A stretch of DNA of 64,000 nt from Perca fluviatilis (lineage: Eukaryota > Chordata > Actinopteri > Perciformes > Percidae). Location of the stretch: the NCBI RefSeq assembly GCF_010015445.1, contig NC_053115.1, forward strand, positions 6,059,576-6,123,575, given 5' to 3'. Made by a program: the position numbers and the translations under genes. Below are positions 12,110-23,285 of this stretch, in pieces. How positions within the stretch are numbered: position 1 is the stretch's first letter; each line of letters begins with the position of its first letter. A model generated the notes under the pieces. It worked only from the letters and a program-made list of their open reading frames with translations, searched no databases and was not told the origin of the DNA.

Positions 12110-12660
12110 CCATTTTTTAATCCCAGAATAAATCAGTGCTGCAGCCTGGCTATTCCCTGAGCACTGGAACCTGTTGTGACAGCAGCCCTGATCCCAGTCA
12201 ATTAGGCCATTGATTGAGTTGTCAAGGGTGGAGGGGAGTGATGATATGATGCGATCAGTGGTGACACCCAGTGGTAATGTGTCGCTCCTGGTGCTTGCTG
12301 CTCCATCCAGCTCATTTGGCCCCTGCATCTCCCTCCACTTAATCAGATATGACAAGCTCCCCGGGCCTCCACTTACAAAACAATCACAGGCGTCCGGCCG
12401 ACTCATCGCACCCGAGTCCGTCGTCCCGTTGAACGTTTGCCATTAAACGGGATGATGTGTGGCCTCTTTGCTCATTTGAGCTCTCCTCCTAATTGTAAAC
12501 ACGTTATTCTCAAGACAGCCTTGGAAACGCAGCAGATGTCTAATTGGCGTGTTAATTATCATTATGCGCCACTTATTAGTCTGTCGACGGCACTCTGGCA
12601 CAAACCGGAGCTGCTGTCAGATGGCGCAGTGTTTCCAGCGCCATTTTTTTAGGCTTCCCA
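12110..12660. promoter_or_regulatory. Strong candidate conserved noncoding element
   Basis: A compact unique block of about 550 bp with many developmental-type sites: CCTAATTGTAAAC, GTCTAATTGGCG, GTTAATTATCATTATG, CAGTCAATTAGG and CACTTAATCAG. It has no repeat signature. The two overlapping open frames on opposite strands lack any family resemblance and are better read as chance frames in a GC-balanced block. Confidence 0.35.
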
Positions 12661-13140
12661 AACTCGCTGAATCAAATCATGCCTCATCATCAAACCTTAA
12701 TATCAAACAGGCTGTGAATATTTGAGCAACTCTAAAAAAAGATTTTTATAAAAAACACTGTTAGAGTACCATTGGTTATAAAACTGAGTCCTCCATTCTG
12801 TCTCAGTGTGACAGAGCATGTTATTAGAAGTCATCTCTCCGGTTCAGCAGCAGCCTGACAGGCACTCTACTGTTCAGGATGGGGTTTTGTCTTCAGATCA
12901 GAGTCGAGCATCAGACACTGCAGGCTTCTGTCTGTAGGAGGCTCTGTCATACTGTCCTTTTTCTCACCAGTAGAGGAAGTGCCATTTTACCTTCTGTCTG
13001 TCTCCTGTTCCTGGAAATATCAGAACTACAGCTGGCCTCATATAAACAGTCCAAAAAGGTCAAAATAGGCTTGCAGTGATGTTGCATTGTACGTCATTTT
13101 CTAAACATGATATAACCTCAAGATGTAATTCTGCAGAGAT
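12661..13140. other. Gene-free stretch, nothing recognised
   Basis: Unique-looking sequence between the candidate regulatory block and the MITE at 13148. Confidence 0.4.
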
Positions 13141-13147
13141 TTCTTAA

Positions 13148-13833
13148 AGGTCGAATGACATGGTGCTCTTTGCATGCTTTTACATATACCTTAGTGGTCC
13201 CCTAATACTGTTTCTGAAGTCTCTTTTATATAGACCTTAGTGGTCCCCTAATACTGTATCTGAAGTCTCTTTTATATAGACCTTAGTGGTCCCCTAATAC
13301 TGTTTCTGAAGTCTCTTTTATATAGACCTTAGTGGTCCCCTAATACTGTTTCTGAAGTCTCTTTTATATAGACCTTAGTGGTCCCCTAATACTGTATCTG
13401 AAGTCTCTTTTATATAGGCCTTAGTGGTCCCCTAATACTGTATCTGAAGTCTCTTTTATATAGACCTTAGTGGTCCCCTAATACTGTTTCTGAAGTCTCT
13501 TTTATATAGACCTTAGTGGTCCCCTAATACTGTATCTGAAGTCTCTTTTATATAGGCCTTAGTGGTCCCCTAATACTGTATCTGAAGTCTCTTTTATATA
13601 GATCTTAGTGGTCCCCTAATACTGTATCTGAAGTCTCTTTTATATAGACCTTAGTGGTCCCCTAATACTGTATCTGAAGTCTCTTTTATATAGACCTTAG
13701 TGGTCCCCTAATACTGTATCTGAAGTCTCTTTTATATAGACCTTAGTGGTCCCCTAATACTGTATCTGAAGTCTCTTTTATATAGACCTTAGCTGTCCCC
13801 TAATACTGTATCTGAAGTCTCTTTCCCGAAATT
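13148..13833 (-). mobile_element. TTAA-flanked MITE, family A, copy 2 (expanded, right-truncated)
   Basis: TTAA (13144-13147) precedes the terminus AGGTCGAATGACATGGTG, matching the family A inverted repeat. The body is mostly a 46-bp tandem array and ends in CTCTTTCCCGAAATTC, where the family A copy at 41584 continues with CAGCCTTTG. Here a LINE 3' fragment begins instead, so the right half is lost. Confidence 0.75.
13187..13831. repeat. 46-bp minisatellite, about 14 units
   Basis: The unit contains CCTTAGTGGTCCCCTAATAC, TGTATCTGAAGTC and TCTTTTATATAGA. The phrase GTCCCCTAATACTG recurs every 46 bp from about 13197 to 13794. Units differ mainly at TGTATC/TGTTTC and at TAGACC/TAGGCC. This is the complement of the array at 5590-5775. 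Confidence 0.95.
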
Positions 13834-14052
13834 CTATCTTCACCCTCCATTCACATCTACCCTCAGGCCAGAGGTACAGAAGTGTTAAATGCAGGACCAC
13901 CAGACTAAAGAACTCTTTCTTTCCTACTGCCATCAGACTCCTAAACAGCGGATAGGAGTTTGTACTCATGGTCCACCTCATATAACTGTACTCTGATGTT
14001 TACATTTTTCCAGTTTGCACATGCATAACTTGCACTGTTTGCATTTGCACTG

Positions 14053-14097
<45 letters not shown>

Positions 14098-14272
14098 GCT
14101 TTATATTTTACATGCTGCCTTTTAAAATGGTTTTATTTTGTATATTTGTAGCATATATTGTAGATTTCACATTGTTTGGCATTCTGTGGGCAGCAAAGGA
14201 AAAATTTCATTGTACGGCGAAACATGTTTCCTTACTGTGCATATGACAATAAAACTTTGAATTTGAATTTTT
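13834..14272 (+). mobile_element. LINE 3' end (CR1/L2-like)
   Basis: The frame around 13880-13950 reads TTRLKNSFFPTAIRLLNS, the usual C-terminal motif of CR1/L2-type ORF2 proteins. A long 3' UTR follows with a (TTA)n run, AAATTTCATTGTACGGCG and the terminal ATGACAATAAAACTTTGAAT, then short repeats of TTGAATT. It is severely 5'-truncated and abuts MITE A copy 2. Confidence 0.65.
14048..14098. repeat. (TTA)n microsatellite
   Basis: About 16 TTA units inside the LINE 3' UTR. Confidence 0.95.
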
Positions 14273-14395
14273 AATTATTCAAGGTCAGTGCCTAACCTCA
14301 ACCAATCGGGCTGCTTCTTAAGGCGGATCTTGCCTAGAACTGCAGTGGGTTCCATAACTGTTCCTCAGTGTCCCATCGTGCCCTGCATCATTATG

Positions 14396-15094
14396 GCTAC
14401 GTTCACACCGCAAGTCTTAATGCCCAATTTTTTTGCTCAGATCCAATTTTTGGGTTTGGCTGTTCACATTACCTTTTTAAAATGTGGCCTATATCAGATT
14501 CCAGTGTGAACTGTTTGCGGTTTCGAACTGACCCGCATGCGCAAAAGACCAATAACAATGACATCAGACGCAGCACGCTGTTGCACTAAAGTTAGGGAGG
14601 TTATGGAGGAAGTAAGCATTTTCGCTTTTATTTCAAAATGTTTGTGGCAGCCATAACATTAATGATCAGGTGCTCTGAGGAGGAGAAGAATGAAGAGAAC
14701 GAGAGCCAAATTGACTATTTTGGCCTTTTGCTGGGTTATGGCTGTATATTCACTACAGAGGCCTGTGTGGATGGGGAAGCCAGCAGGGGGGGAGGCCTGG
14801 GGGTGGGTGGAACTTCTCTAGATGTTCCACAGAGATTGTATAATTGTGACAAATTTTCGATGGTAAAGTCGTGATCAAATCCCTCGGTTGTTCACATTGC
14901 GGCCGCATTGAAAAAAATCAGACCTGGGTCTGATTCAGGACCACATATGGAAGTGGTCTAAATCTGATTTGAAAAAATCAGATCTGGGCAAGATTTGTGT
15001 GTTCACACTACTTCTGAAGAAGTCTGACCTGGTCACTTGACCACCCAAAAAATCAGATTTGGGCCACTTTTGCATGCAGTCTGAACGCAGCCTA
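14396..15094 (+). mobile_element. Harbinger-like element with transposase relic
   Basis: The left end GGCTACGTTCACACCGCAAG and the complement of the right end, GGCTGCGTTCAGACTGCATG, form terminal inverted repeats. TTA/TAA occurs next to both ends. The inside has repeated AAATCAGAT words and a degraded frame including MKRTRAKLTILAFCWVMA and MFHRDCIIVTNFR; the latter resembles the NFRM region of Harbinger transposases. Stops and shifts abound. Confidence 0.55.
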
Positions 15095-16229
15095 AGTTTC
15101 TTCAATCAGTTATTCAGGCTTCCCCTTTAATTTGTCATCCATTTGCAGCTCTGCGCTGCTTGGATAATAATATTATGATCCCCTATAGCTTTTCATCTAG
15201 CGCCACCATCAGCTCAAATGTTTTTATATGTGTAATATTTTGGTTTATGACCAATTTATGTGTAAAACTCATGCTATTTCCATCACCCTCTGTGTTAATT
15301 AGCAATTATTAGAATGCTAAACTAAGATGATGAACCCTGCAAACATTATATCTGCTCTTTGGCCTGTTACATGCTTTAAGTATGATTTTGTCATCCTAAT
15401 TTTCCATATTGTAATTTTGCTATGTTGGGCAATATGAATAGCAGTGACTTGACTTATTAACTTTAACTCTTTGTATTGCATCAGTATTTCACATGCTATT
15501 GCTGTTCCTAAAATAACTGAGGAATAACTCTACTGTTTTAAGCTTTAGTTATCTTAACTTATATATATTGAATTTTAAATGTAGGCTCTCAAAAAGCCAT
15601 TATGTCAGGCAACAGATTAAATACTGTAATTTGTCCTCTGACATGAAACAGTGGGTCTAACTTTAGCACACGCAGCTCTCTAAAACCCCTAAGATGGTAT
15701 CTCCTCCTTTTAACAGACTGATATTTATAGGAGAGCCATCTGAATAATTGATCTGGAAGTTGAAGTGGCCAACCACTGCATCACGAGGGCACAAAGAAAA
15801 GCCTGATAGCTGTGCCGGATGGAACATAGACTGTAAATAAAGAGGGATGGAGTTACTGGAGCAGAAGTTCCTGACAAAGACAGAGGAGTGAGTGCAGCAC
15901 TCTGCTCCGCTCTCCGCTGCTCAGCTGACAGCTATTTGGAGCTTGTAGTTGACTCCTTTCCTTCTTTATTATTCTCCCCTGTGTACGCGAAAGATCACAG
16001 TCACTGTTCTGGAGCGTAATTTCAATTTAACCACATTATTGCAAATGTTTAAACTCTGGCACATACATTTGCACACATTTTCACATATTAAGTTGCAGAA
16101 GGAGGAATTCTAAACGGGTCAAACATTAATGCAACATGCAACTGTATAGAGAGTATATTCCCAAAACACTTAACTGTTTCGTGGTGATCATCCTTTTTTT
16201 GTGTTGTATCACTGTATAATACATCCACC
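15095..16229. other. Gene-free stretch, nothing recognised
   Basis: AT-rich unique sequence with scattered TTAATTAG-type words near 15296. No frame or repeat is recognised. Confidence 0.4.
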
Positions 16230-16480
16230 TTTATAGCAACTCAACACTCGTGGCCCCTTTCTGATCTGCGCTAAGATCCACTTCAGCTTTAATGAACATA
16301 AGCAACAAGGTTGTGTAATTGGTGAACATAGCATCATCGTCGTGTGCAGCAAGAAATTGAAAAGTCATAAAAATGTCACATGAATATTCAGATGAGATGG
16401 ACAACAGCTCTTCCCTTCCACATCATCCTAATTACGGGGATATGTTAATTGGGCATCTGTTGCCTGGAGTCAAATTCATC
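16230..16480. promoter_or_regulatory. Candidate conserved noncoding element
   Basis: A unique block with TGTGTAATTGGTG, ATGAATATTCAGATGAG and CATCCTAATTACGGGG followed by GTTAATTGGGCATCTG. Homeobox-type cores are dense. Regulatory function is inference. Confidence 0.25.
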
Positions 16481-16600
16481 TTTTTCTTTCTCTTCGCCAT
16501 TCTCCCTGCTTCTCTCTCACTCTGTGTTTGTCCTTGCTTTCTGCCTGTCTGACTGGCTGAACTGCCTCTGAGGTGGAATCAGCCACCACCAGCATTAGAA

Positions 16601-16604
16601 ATGT

Positions 16605-16646
<42 letters not shown>
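16601..16646. repeat. (AC)n microsatellite
   Basis: A pure run of about 22 AC units. Confidence 0.95.
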
Positions 16647-16647
<1 letters not shown>

Positions 16648-17305
16648 CATGGAAACTATATAAGCAGCAGCCACACTTATGCACTCATCTTATGCATGAT
16701 AACTTGTGCGATCGGCAAGATGTACGCATGTGAATGCGACATATGGAGGTGATGGCAATCTTTGTCAGTTGCAAGTGGTTGAAGGCGTCAGCTGGAGCTG
16801 CGATGCAAGCTGTGAAAACCAAGTCAATTAAGGAGACATGAAATTTTCAGGGAGTAAATATGCAAAACACCGGCTGCTGTTCTTCTCTTCGATGTGGATA
16901 TAACATAGGACGCTGCCATTAGATGGTTGCTTTTATTCAAAGTGCCTCGCCGTTCTGTGAGAGCTTGAATTTTTAGCGTGGCAGCGAATCAAACATTTAA
17001 TCCTGGCTGGCAGTGTTGTTACACTGTCTAGTAAAGGCTAGTGTAGAAAAGGTTGCTTGAGGATCAATGTTGAAGGGCTATGTCAGGTGGAATTTAACAG
17101 AGAAAGTGAGTGCTTGACTGTCACTTGGTGATAAATGTTTAAAAAAGCTCTTCACTTCCTCCCATCATGCCTCGGGCTGGGAGGATGTGATCCAGGTGTG
17201 TGTGGCAGCCACAAAGGAGCTTTTTCATCTCCTCTCATGAACTCCACTGTGACAGACTGAAAGCATTCAACCACAACCTCAAGTACAAGTTCCTGTCATT
17301 ATTTG
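16647..17305. other. Gene-free stretch, nothing recognised
   Basis: Unique sequence between the AC microsatellite and the TAGTCT-family copy. Confidence 0.4.
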
Positions 17306-17307
17306 GT

Positions 17308-17537
17308 TAGTCTCGCTTTGGGGATGGGAGAAAAACGTGCTCTGGTTTATTGGCATTTCTTCAAACCAATCACAATCGTCATGGGTGGTGCTGAGCGCCG
17401 GACAGAGCCACCGTGCCGCTGCAAAATAGCCTCGGGAGGGAACTTGTTTTGATGGAACGTGTTTACGTTCAAAAGCAGTTTTAGTCGTACAACAGAAAAC
17501 TCAGTTTGGACAGATAGTCCAGCTAGCTGTCTGAAGG
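17308..17537 (-). mobile_element. TAGTCT repeat family, partial copy
   Basis: The minus-strand copy begins at TAGTCTCGC. Its next ~65 bp (the GCCAGACC...CATTCC segment) is deleted compared with 22542-22964. It continues with GGATGGGAGAAAAACGTGCT to CCAGCTAGCTGTCTG, where it breaks off. Confidence 0.75.
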
Positions 17538-18250
17538 TGAGAAGGAGAAATCTTGTTCTCTGAGTTTTGCTACAACGCTATAAATGTTTAATCCCCATGC
17601 TCTTGTAGACTTTACGTCTCTAAATTGATTGTACTGTTGTGTCATATACATAATATCATAACCAAAAAGGCCCACAAATCTAGAAATATGTCAGAATTAG
17701 CCAGCCAGGTTTTCATCTGTAGACCTTGAGCAAGATAGTAAAGTAATAATCTGGAAACTATACATCCAATAAAATGTCTGTGTTGCTACTCTTCCTGCAC
17801 AAAAGGAATTCAATCTATAGCTACTTGATAAAACATGTTATCCTGCACACACTGTGTCTGGTAGGACTTTCTGAGCCAACTGGCACATTATCAGAATCCT
17901 AAGCATCCAAGAACGTGTTGTTTGCAAGAGCAGCAAAACATAATAAAAAAACAATATAGATTGTCATCAACAGAAAAACTATAGGAAAATACAGCATCGG
18001 TCACACAGGTAACCTCTGCAGAGTGCTTGCAAAAACACCCTAGCAATGAGCATTCAGCACCAACGACAAGGACAAAATATAGAAAAATAATTGGATCACT
18101 CAGCAAAGTACTTTAAACTGTATTAAAATTGCGATAAGATCCTAGTAAACATAACATCATGGCAGAGAATAGAGGGAAAGAGTCAGGGCTGTACTTACAG
18201 TAGGCACAGTGGTGCTAAATAGTGAGCTAAATGCTAATGTAAGGATGCCT
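17538..18250. other. Gene-free stretch, nothing recognised
   Basis: AT-rich unique sequence. The minus-strand frame at 17891-18106 has no recognised product. Confidence 0.4.
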
Positions 18251-18254
18251 ACAG

Positions 18255-18434
18255 CTTTTTAAAGATTATTTTTGGGGCTTTTTCTGCCTTTATTCAATAG
18301 GACAGCTAGGTGAGAAAGGGGGAAGACATGCAGGAGATCTTCACAGGGGGGATTCAAACCTTCGATCTCTGTGTCGAGGCATAAATCTTTCAGTATATGT
18401 GCGCCTGCTCTACCACCGAGCCAACCGAGCGACC
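18255..18434 (-). repeat. tRNA-derived SINE, minus-strand copy
   Basis: The same family as 44079-44270, read in complement. A degraded tRNA-like head lies near 18400-18434 (GCTCGGTGGTAGAGCAGGC in complement), with a degraded B-box region near 18350-18370. The tail is GCCTTTATTCAATAGGACAG then AAAGATTATTTTTGGGGC. Confidence 0.6.
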
Positions 18435-19190
18435 ATTCTTACATGTGAATGTTTAGCAGCTTTAATGTAAATCACATTGGCTGTCTTAGTTTAGCGTGTT
18501 ACCATGCTATCCTATGCTAATTACCACTAACACAAAGTACAGCTGAGCCTCATAGGAGCTGCTAGCGTGACAAAAAATAAATAAATACACTGAGTCCCAT
18601 AGGGAGACATGCAGAGCTTAAATTGTAAATCAGAGAGGCTGCTGATCCAGCAGGTCGGAAAGAGAAAATAAAGAGTCACGGAACACATCAAAACCACAGT
18701 GCCTGGCGCACAAACACATGTCCCGCTGCGCTGGAACTCAACAAGAATGACATTATTAACAACACATTGTGTAGCACAGCGGTGGAAAATATTGTCAACA
18801 GGGGGAATTATAATTGACCATACTCATTTTGCCACACAGCACAAACGGCCACTAGCAGTGGTGTTTACAATAATATGCCAAAACATTACATGCACACATC
18901 GTGCTCACAACGACGGGGCTTACACATCTTCATACTCAATTCACCATTTCACAGCATAATTTCCGGCGGCACCGGAACGTTGTGGATATAGACGATTACC
19001 CTCCTAATCAATCATCAACACTACACAGCAGAGAATAGTAACAAAAAAGCATGCTTACGTTTCTGTCTATTGTCCAAAACAATTCAATTCGTAGCAATGT
19101 TAGCTCACATGCTCAAAACTCACATGCTTCAGGCGTTACTGCGTGACCTGCGTGATTGACGTCTCTCTCTTATTATAAAAAAAACAGTTT
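18435..19190. other. Gene-free stretch with a TAGTCT-family remnant
   Basis: 18959-18997 (CCGGCGGCACCGGAACGTTG then TGGATATAGAC) is a minus-strand 5' terminal remnant of the TAGTCT family. The rest is unrecognised. Confidence 0.5.
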
Positions 19191-19207
19191 AAAATGCATC
19201 CAAAATA

Positions 19208-19549
19208 TACCCTGGAAATCCAGAGTTCTCGCGAGAGCACAATTTGAATTTGCTCAGCGAGTCACTCTGGCATTGAATAATGATGCTCATTACCCATGCC
19301 CTTGGAGCCCGAGGTGCACCAATCACGTCGGTGTATCTGATATAGGCGGGCCCGAGGCGAGCTAAACAGATGACGACAGCCCTGCAACGAAGTCCGGAAT
19401 CAGGCAGTAAACAATGGTTGTAGTGTTATCCAATTGCGTGCAGTGATATTTTCAAATGCATGCTTGGTGCTGCCCCTTGAGTTGGGCCATTTTCATTACT
19501 CATTGCCAGACCCTTAATCTTTCAGAATTGGGTCTGGATTTCCAGGCTA
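19208..19549. mobile_element. TAGCC-terminal MITE with 9-bp target duplication
   Basis: The left end TACCCTGGAAATCCAGAG and the complement of the right end, TAGCCTGGAAATCCAGACCC, are terminal inverted repeats. The flanks TCCAAAATA (19199-19207) and TCCAAAATA (19550-19558) are identical 9-mers. A 9-bp duplication is in the range of Mutator-like or Merlin elements. The element is 342 bp and non-coding. Confidence 0.8.
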
Positions 19550-19558
19550 TCCAAAATA

Positions 19559-19860
19559 GGCAAACTAGGGAACAAAAAGAATGACAGAACAGATATCATT
19601 AAATATAACATAAACTGTACAAAGGAGGTGCCTTTTAATCAAATAAGTGCCAGTCCGAATCTGGGAATTCCTGATCATGTTCCGGCAAGATGCAGCACAA
19701 ATTCAGCCCTGGAAACACGGCAATATCAGACAGACTAGATGCAAGCTTCCATTAAAGCATGCAGGATGGTAAAAACATCAACAACAACAACAACGATCTG
19801 AAACACAAGTATCAAACGTGAAACGCAAGTAGCTTTGTGGGCGGATCTCGGCCGCTATTG
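19559..19860. other. Short gene-free stretch
   Basis: Includes a small CAACAACAACAAC run near 19777. Nothing else is recognised. Confidence 0.4.
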
Positions 19861-19952
19861 CTATTATACCGGCGGGATAAATGACTAAAATGGGTTGGTC
19901 TGAAGTAGCTAGGTGTGGTTTGGGCATAACGTGCAATAAACCAATCAGAGCG

Positions 19953-20426
19953 TCATCTCACATTCCCTTTAAGAGCAGGCGCGCTTGTTCCATGGCGGAT
20001 TGCTATTATGATGGATTTGCCTGGCGCACGCCAGCGGGAGCTGTCCGGGATGCGGCAAAGTAATAAATACCCGTCTTGACCGATGTTGCTGCGGCCTCTC
20101 GGGCGCGTCTCCTCAAGTCTGGAGAGGATTGCTGCAGCCATGGTGCGTGGGCCTCCAAACACACCACCTGCACCTGTTGTGCCCCTTCCTCTTCCCCCCC
20201 ACTCCATCTCCGTCCACTCCCGGACCAGATCCCGCCGGAGTGTCCAATCCCGCCGTAGTTCAACACCACGTCTCCTTAAGTCCTCTAATATTTCCTCATT
20301 TATGTCATCAACACATCCATGATTCATGGAAATGTTGTGTAAAACACAACAAGCCACACACACTTTTTGAGGACTGTGCTGTAAAGTGCCTCCTGACCTA
20401 TCCAAACACCTGAAGCGCATTTTCAA
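19953..20426 (-). pseudogene. PIF/Harbinger transposase C-terminal remnant
   Basis: The minus-strand frame begins MKMRFRCLDRSGGTLQ and continues PQKVCVACCVLHNISMNHG. This is the signature C-terminal region of HARBI1-type DDE transposases (RFRCLDRSGGTL...KVC...ACCVLHN). The rest of the frame is low-complexity R/G/E sequence. The N-terminal and central catalytic domain are absent; just upstream (above 20426) the sequence no longer matches the family and carries a stop. The family is a cut-and-paste transposase acting in the nucleus with a Myb-like partner. This copy is dead, inserted in an element spanning roughly 19,860-20,850. Confidence 0.75.
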
Positions 20427-20564
20427 TAATATTTTTCCTTGTAATTATGTATGGTTTGAAAAAATGGGAACTGCTGCGTAGATGAGAGAAGCAAAGTGTA
20501 TGCGCGTTGTGCACATGTTACATTATGGCCAAGCATGTGCCCCTAAAATAGCATCTGAATAACT

Positions 20565-20629
20565 GCGCCACTGACTTTAGACTAGCGCCACTGACTTTAG
20601 ACTAGCGCCACTGACTTTAGACCAGGTTT
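20565..20629. repeat. 20-bp tandem triplication
   Basis: Three units of GCGCCACTGACTTTAGACTA occur in a row, the last diverging to ACCAG. They lie inside the presumed Harbinger element. Confidence 0.9.
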
Positions 20630-20849
20630 TTCCTAGTCTGTGGCGGAATTGTTTTCTGAAACTGCAAAATAGCACTGGAGAACGTTTGCGCCTGAACACT
20701 CCTCCTCTTTTCGCTGAACCACCCCCAGGAGCGCAAATACATTCCCTAATTTACCAACGTGCATCTGTGGAGGGAAAAGTATGCAAAAATAGGTGCAAAA
20801 TAGGAATGATACATGCGTCGGTGTACAAAGGCAATTGCGCTGAGTGCAA

Positions 20850-21689
20850 GATAAGGCCCTATATGTGAGTGGACAAAGCAACAAATACGCTACATAAAAC
20901 CAGTGACAGAAAAATAACAATTCTCCACAGTAGGTTAGAAGATAGAGGAGCAGATGTGAGTCATATGCAACGAAAGAAATCTTGGGAAACAGTTCTTTTG
21001 ATGAACACAGTAAGCATAGCTGGACTTGAGCAAACAGAAAAAGTGACCACAGATGCACATCAGGTTTCACACTGAGATTTTCTTTCATCTTGTGCTGCAC
21101 TCACCACACAGACCTCCAGAGGACGTAGGGAATCTCTTCGCATCTCATTTTCCCTTCTCGCAGTGAAATGTTCAGCCGGGATGCTGAATATCACAGAGGG
21201 CCAGTTGTTGGCACAACACCAGACAGAGAAGTGCTGTGCAAGGGATTGTAGTCATGCCTTCTGGTAATTTCTCTGTATCCACACCACTTTACAGTCCAGG
21301 AGATGGAAATCAGCCAAGAACAATGTAATCGCACACTAAAGGCAAGAGCGGGAGGTTGATCCAATAAAAGAGAAGTTCATGCTCCAAGAATATGTAAAAA
21401 CAATATATTTGAGATGATATAGCGGTACTTGATTCACATCACACCATAGTTAAGGTGGGAACATGCACTTACAGTACATCCTCTCTCTACTCAGTTTGAA
21501 ATTTTTATTTCAATTTGTTCCCCTTTGCCAGAATGAAAGCTCGCCTTCTTTCATGGTCTCCACTCTATTCAAGTATAACAGAAACGCCTGGCCTACTTTA
21601 AATCAGAAAAACTGGAAGGTTAGCTGTCTTCCCTAATGTCTTTCATTAATTACATTTCATTATTACAAAGATAATGCTAGGTAATTATC
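20850..21689. other. Gene-free stretch, nothing recognised
   Basis: The long minus-strand frame at 20633-21100 (about 155 codons) overlaps Harbinger-derived DNA at its 3' end and has no recognisable domain. I do not call it a gene. Confidence 0.4.
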
Positions 21690-21693
21690 TTAA

Positions 21694-22205
21694 AGTGCTC
21701 ATATTATGCTTTTTGGCTTTTTTACCTTTCCTTTATTGTGTTATATATCTTTTTGTGCACGTTATAGGTTTACAAAGTGAAAAGCCCAAAGTCCCCCCCA
21801 AAGGGACTTCCATCTCCAACAGAAAACACTGTTCACCAACTGCTCCAAACAGCTCTATTGTAGTCCAGCCTTTACTTCAGAGACAGACGTGGTCACTTTG
21901 TAACACACGTTATAATGCTCGCCTAGCTGCTAGCGTGGCACGCCCTCATACTCTGCTTCTGACTGGCTAGTAGTCCTTACGTAGCTACTGCACATGTGCG
22001 ACTCCCAACAAAGATGGTACAGAAGTGCGATGCCTCACTCTGTAGCTAAAACGGAGAGCTCAACACACAGGGTGAAAAGAGGAGCTGCAGCAATGTGCAG
22101 TACAACAAATATATGGTGTTTTTTGAAAATTAAACCATGTAAACCTATTCCGATATAACCTCTAAATACAATTATGAACCTGAAAATGAGCATAATATGA
22201 GGTCT
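21694..22205. mobile_element. TTAA-flanked MITE, family D
   Basis: It begins AGTGCTCATATTATGCTTTT and ends in the complement of AGACCTCATATTATGCTCAT. TTAA flanks both ends (21690-21693 and 22206-22209). It is 512 bp with no transposase. An open frame covers part of it but has no family resemblance. Confidence 0.8.
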
Positions 22206-22209
22206 TTAA

Positions 22210-22541
22210 CTAAAAGAAGTAAACCTGCTGTTCTGTGTCACACTGTTGCATCGCAGAGATGTTTTTGTTTATTCAACCTTTTTCTTCACAAAGCGATTCC
22301 TGCCAGACTGAAGTATGTTTTACAAGTGAGCTCCGTCTATGAATAAATCACTAAAAACAAGACACAAAGATGAAAAAGGAACGACTGTCAGAACAACAAA
22401 GACAGAACAAACACGCCATGCAGAACACTAACAGCCACAGTGATGACAGTGAGGCATAACATAAAAGCAGTTGAGGTGTTGGAAATGAACAGGAGGAAGA
22501 ATATTAGACAGGTGTACAGGATATAAAAGATAGGTGTATAC
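22210..22541. other. Short gene-free stretch
   Basis: Unique sequence; nothing recognised. Confidence 0.4.
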
Positions 22542-22964
22542 TAGTCTATGTCCACGACTTTCCACTTCCAGGATTGCTCTCGTTCTGCCGGAAATTCCGC
22601 AGGATGACACTCTTTTGGAATTTTAAACTCTGGTCGATTTATGAGGACTATTGTTAACTGGTCCTCAGATCTCTGCAGGGTAAATCCAGACAGTTAGCTA
22701 GACTATCTGTCCAATCTGAGTTTTCTGTTGCACGACTAAAAACAGCTTTTGAACGTACACCTGTTCCACCAAAACAAGTTCCTTCCTGAGGCTATTTTAT
22801 AGCAGCACCGGGGCTCCCATTTGCACCGCCCAAGACGATTGTGATTTTTTTTAAAGAAATGCCAATAAACCAGAGCATGTTTTTCTCCCATTCTGGAATG
22901 CTGTGTGGACTAGCCAGACCCTCCTTCGCAGCGCTGTGGAGGAAGGTCTGGCAATGCGAGACTA
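22542..22964 (+). mobile_element. TAGTCT repeat family, complete copy with 9-bp duplication
   Basis: It begins TAGTCTATGTCCACGACTTT and ends GGCAATGCGAGACTA, with TAGTCT as the short terminal inverted repeat. The flanking 9-mers GGTGTATAC at 22533-22541 and 22965-22973 are identical. It is 423 bp and non-coding. Other copies lie at 4727-5212, 17308, 30549, 35493 and 41232. Confidence 0.85.
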
Positions 22965-22973
22965 GGTGTATAC

Positions 22974-23285
22974 TGTCACATTTTGTAGCTAGAAATTATC
23001 TGGATATATTCATTTATAATTGTTGTTTACGACGCCAGCAGGTGTTCAGTTTATGGCCCAAGCTTTGTGATCGACATTTTATTGATGCATGTCTTCATCA
23101 GAGTCTCCTATACTCTATTGTCCTGTCTGTTGAGGCGCCGATCTATGGCACCATCTATAGTTTTTTTTCCATTTGGATTCCCACATTGATGTTCCCTATG
23201 TTTCCATTCTATGTGTTGTGTTGTTTCTAAGACTCATTGCCTCCTGGGATGATTTATACCAATCTAAAAGAAGTCTCTTTCTTAG
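22974..23285. other. Gene-free stretch, nothing recognised
   Basis: The open frame 22841-23230 runs across the end of the TAGTCT element and is a chance frame. Confidence 0.4.

Noticed and set aside
11852..12406. A 184-codon minus-strand frame
   Set aside because: It passes through a (CA)n microsatellite and a candidate regulatory block, and has no family resemblance.
13187..13831. Regular direct repeats that could be mistaken for a CRISPR array
   Set aside because: The 46-bp units are head-to-tail with no spacers, lie in a vertebrate genome, and belong to a MITE.
20633..21100. A 155-codon minus-strand frame rich in Leu/Phe/Cys
   Set aside because: No signal peptide, domain or splice support; part overlaps Harbinger-derived DNA.
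22841..23230. A 129-codon plus-strand frame
   Set aside because: It starts inside a TAGTCT-family element and runs into AT-rich DNA. Frames over other copies (35736) start with the same repeat-derived residues.
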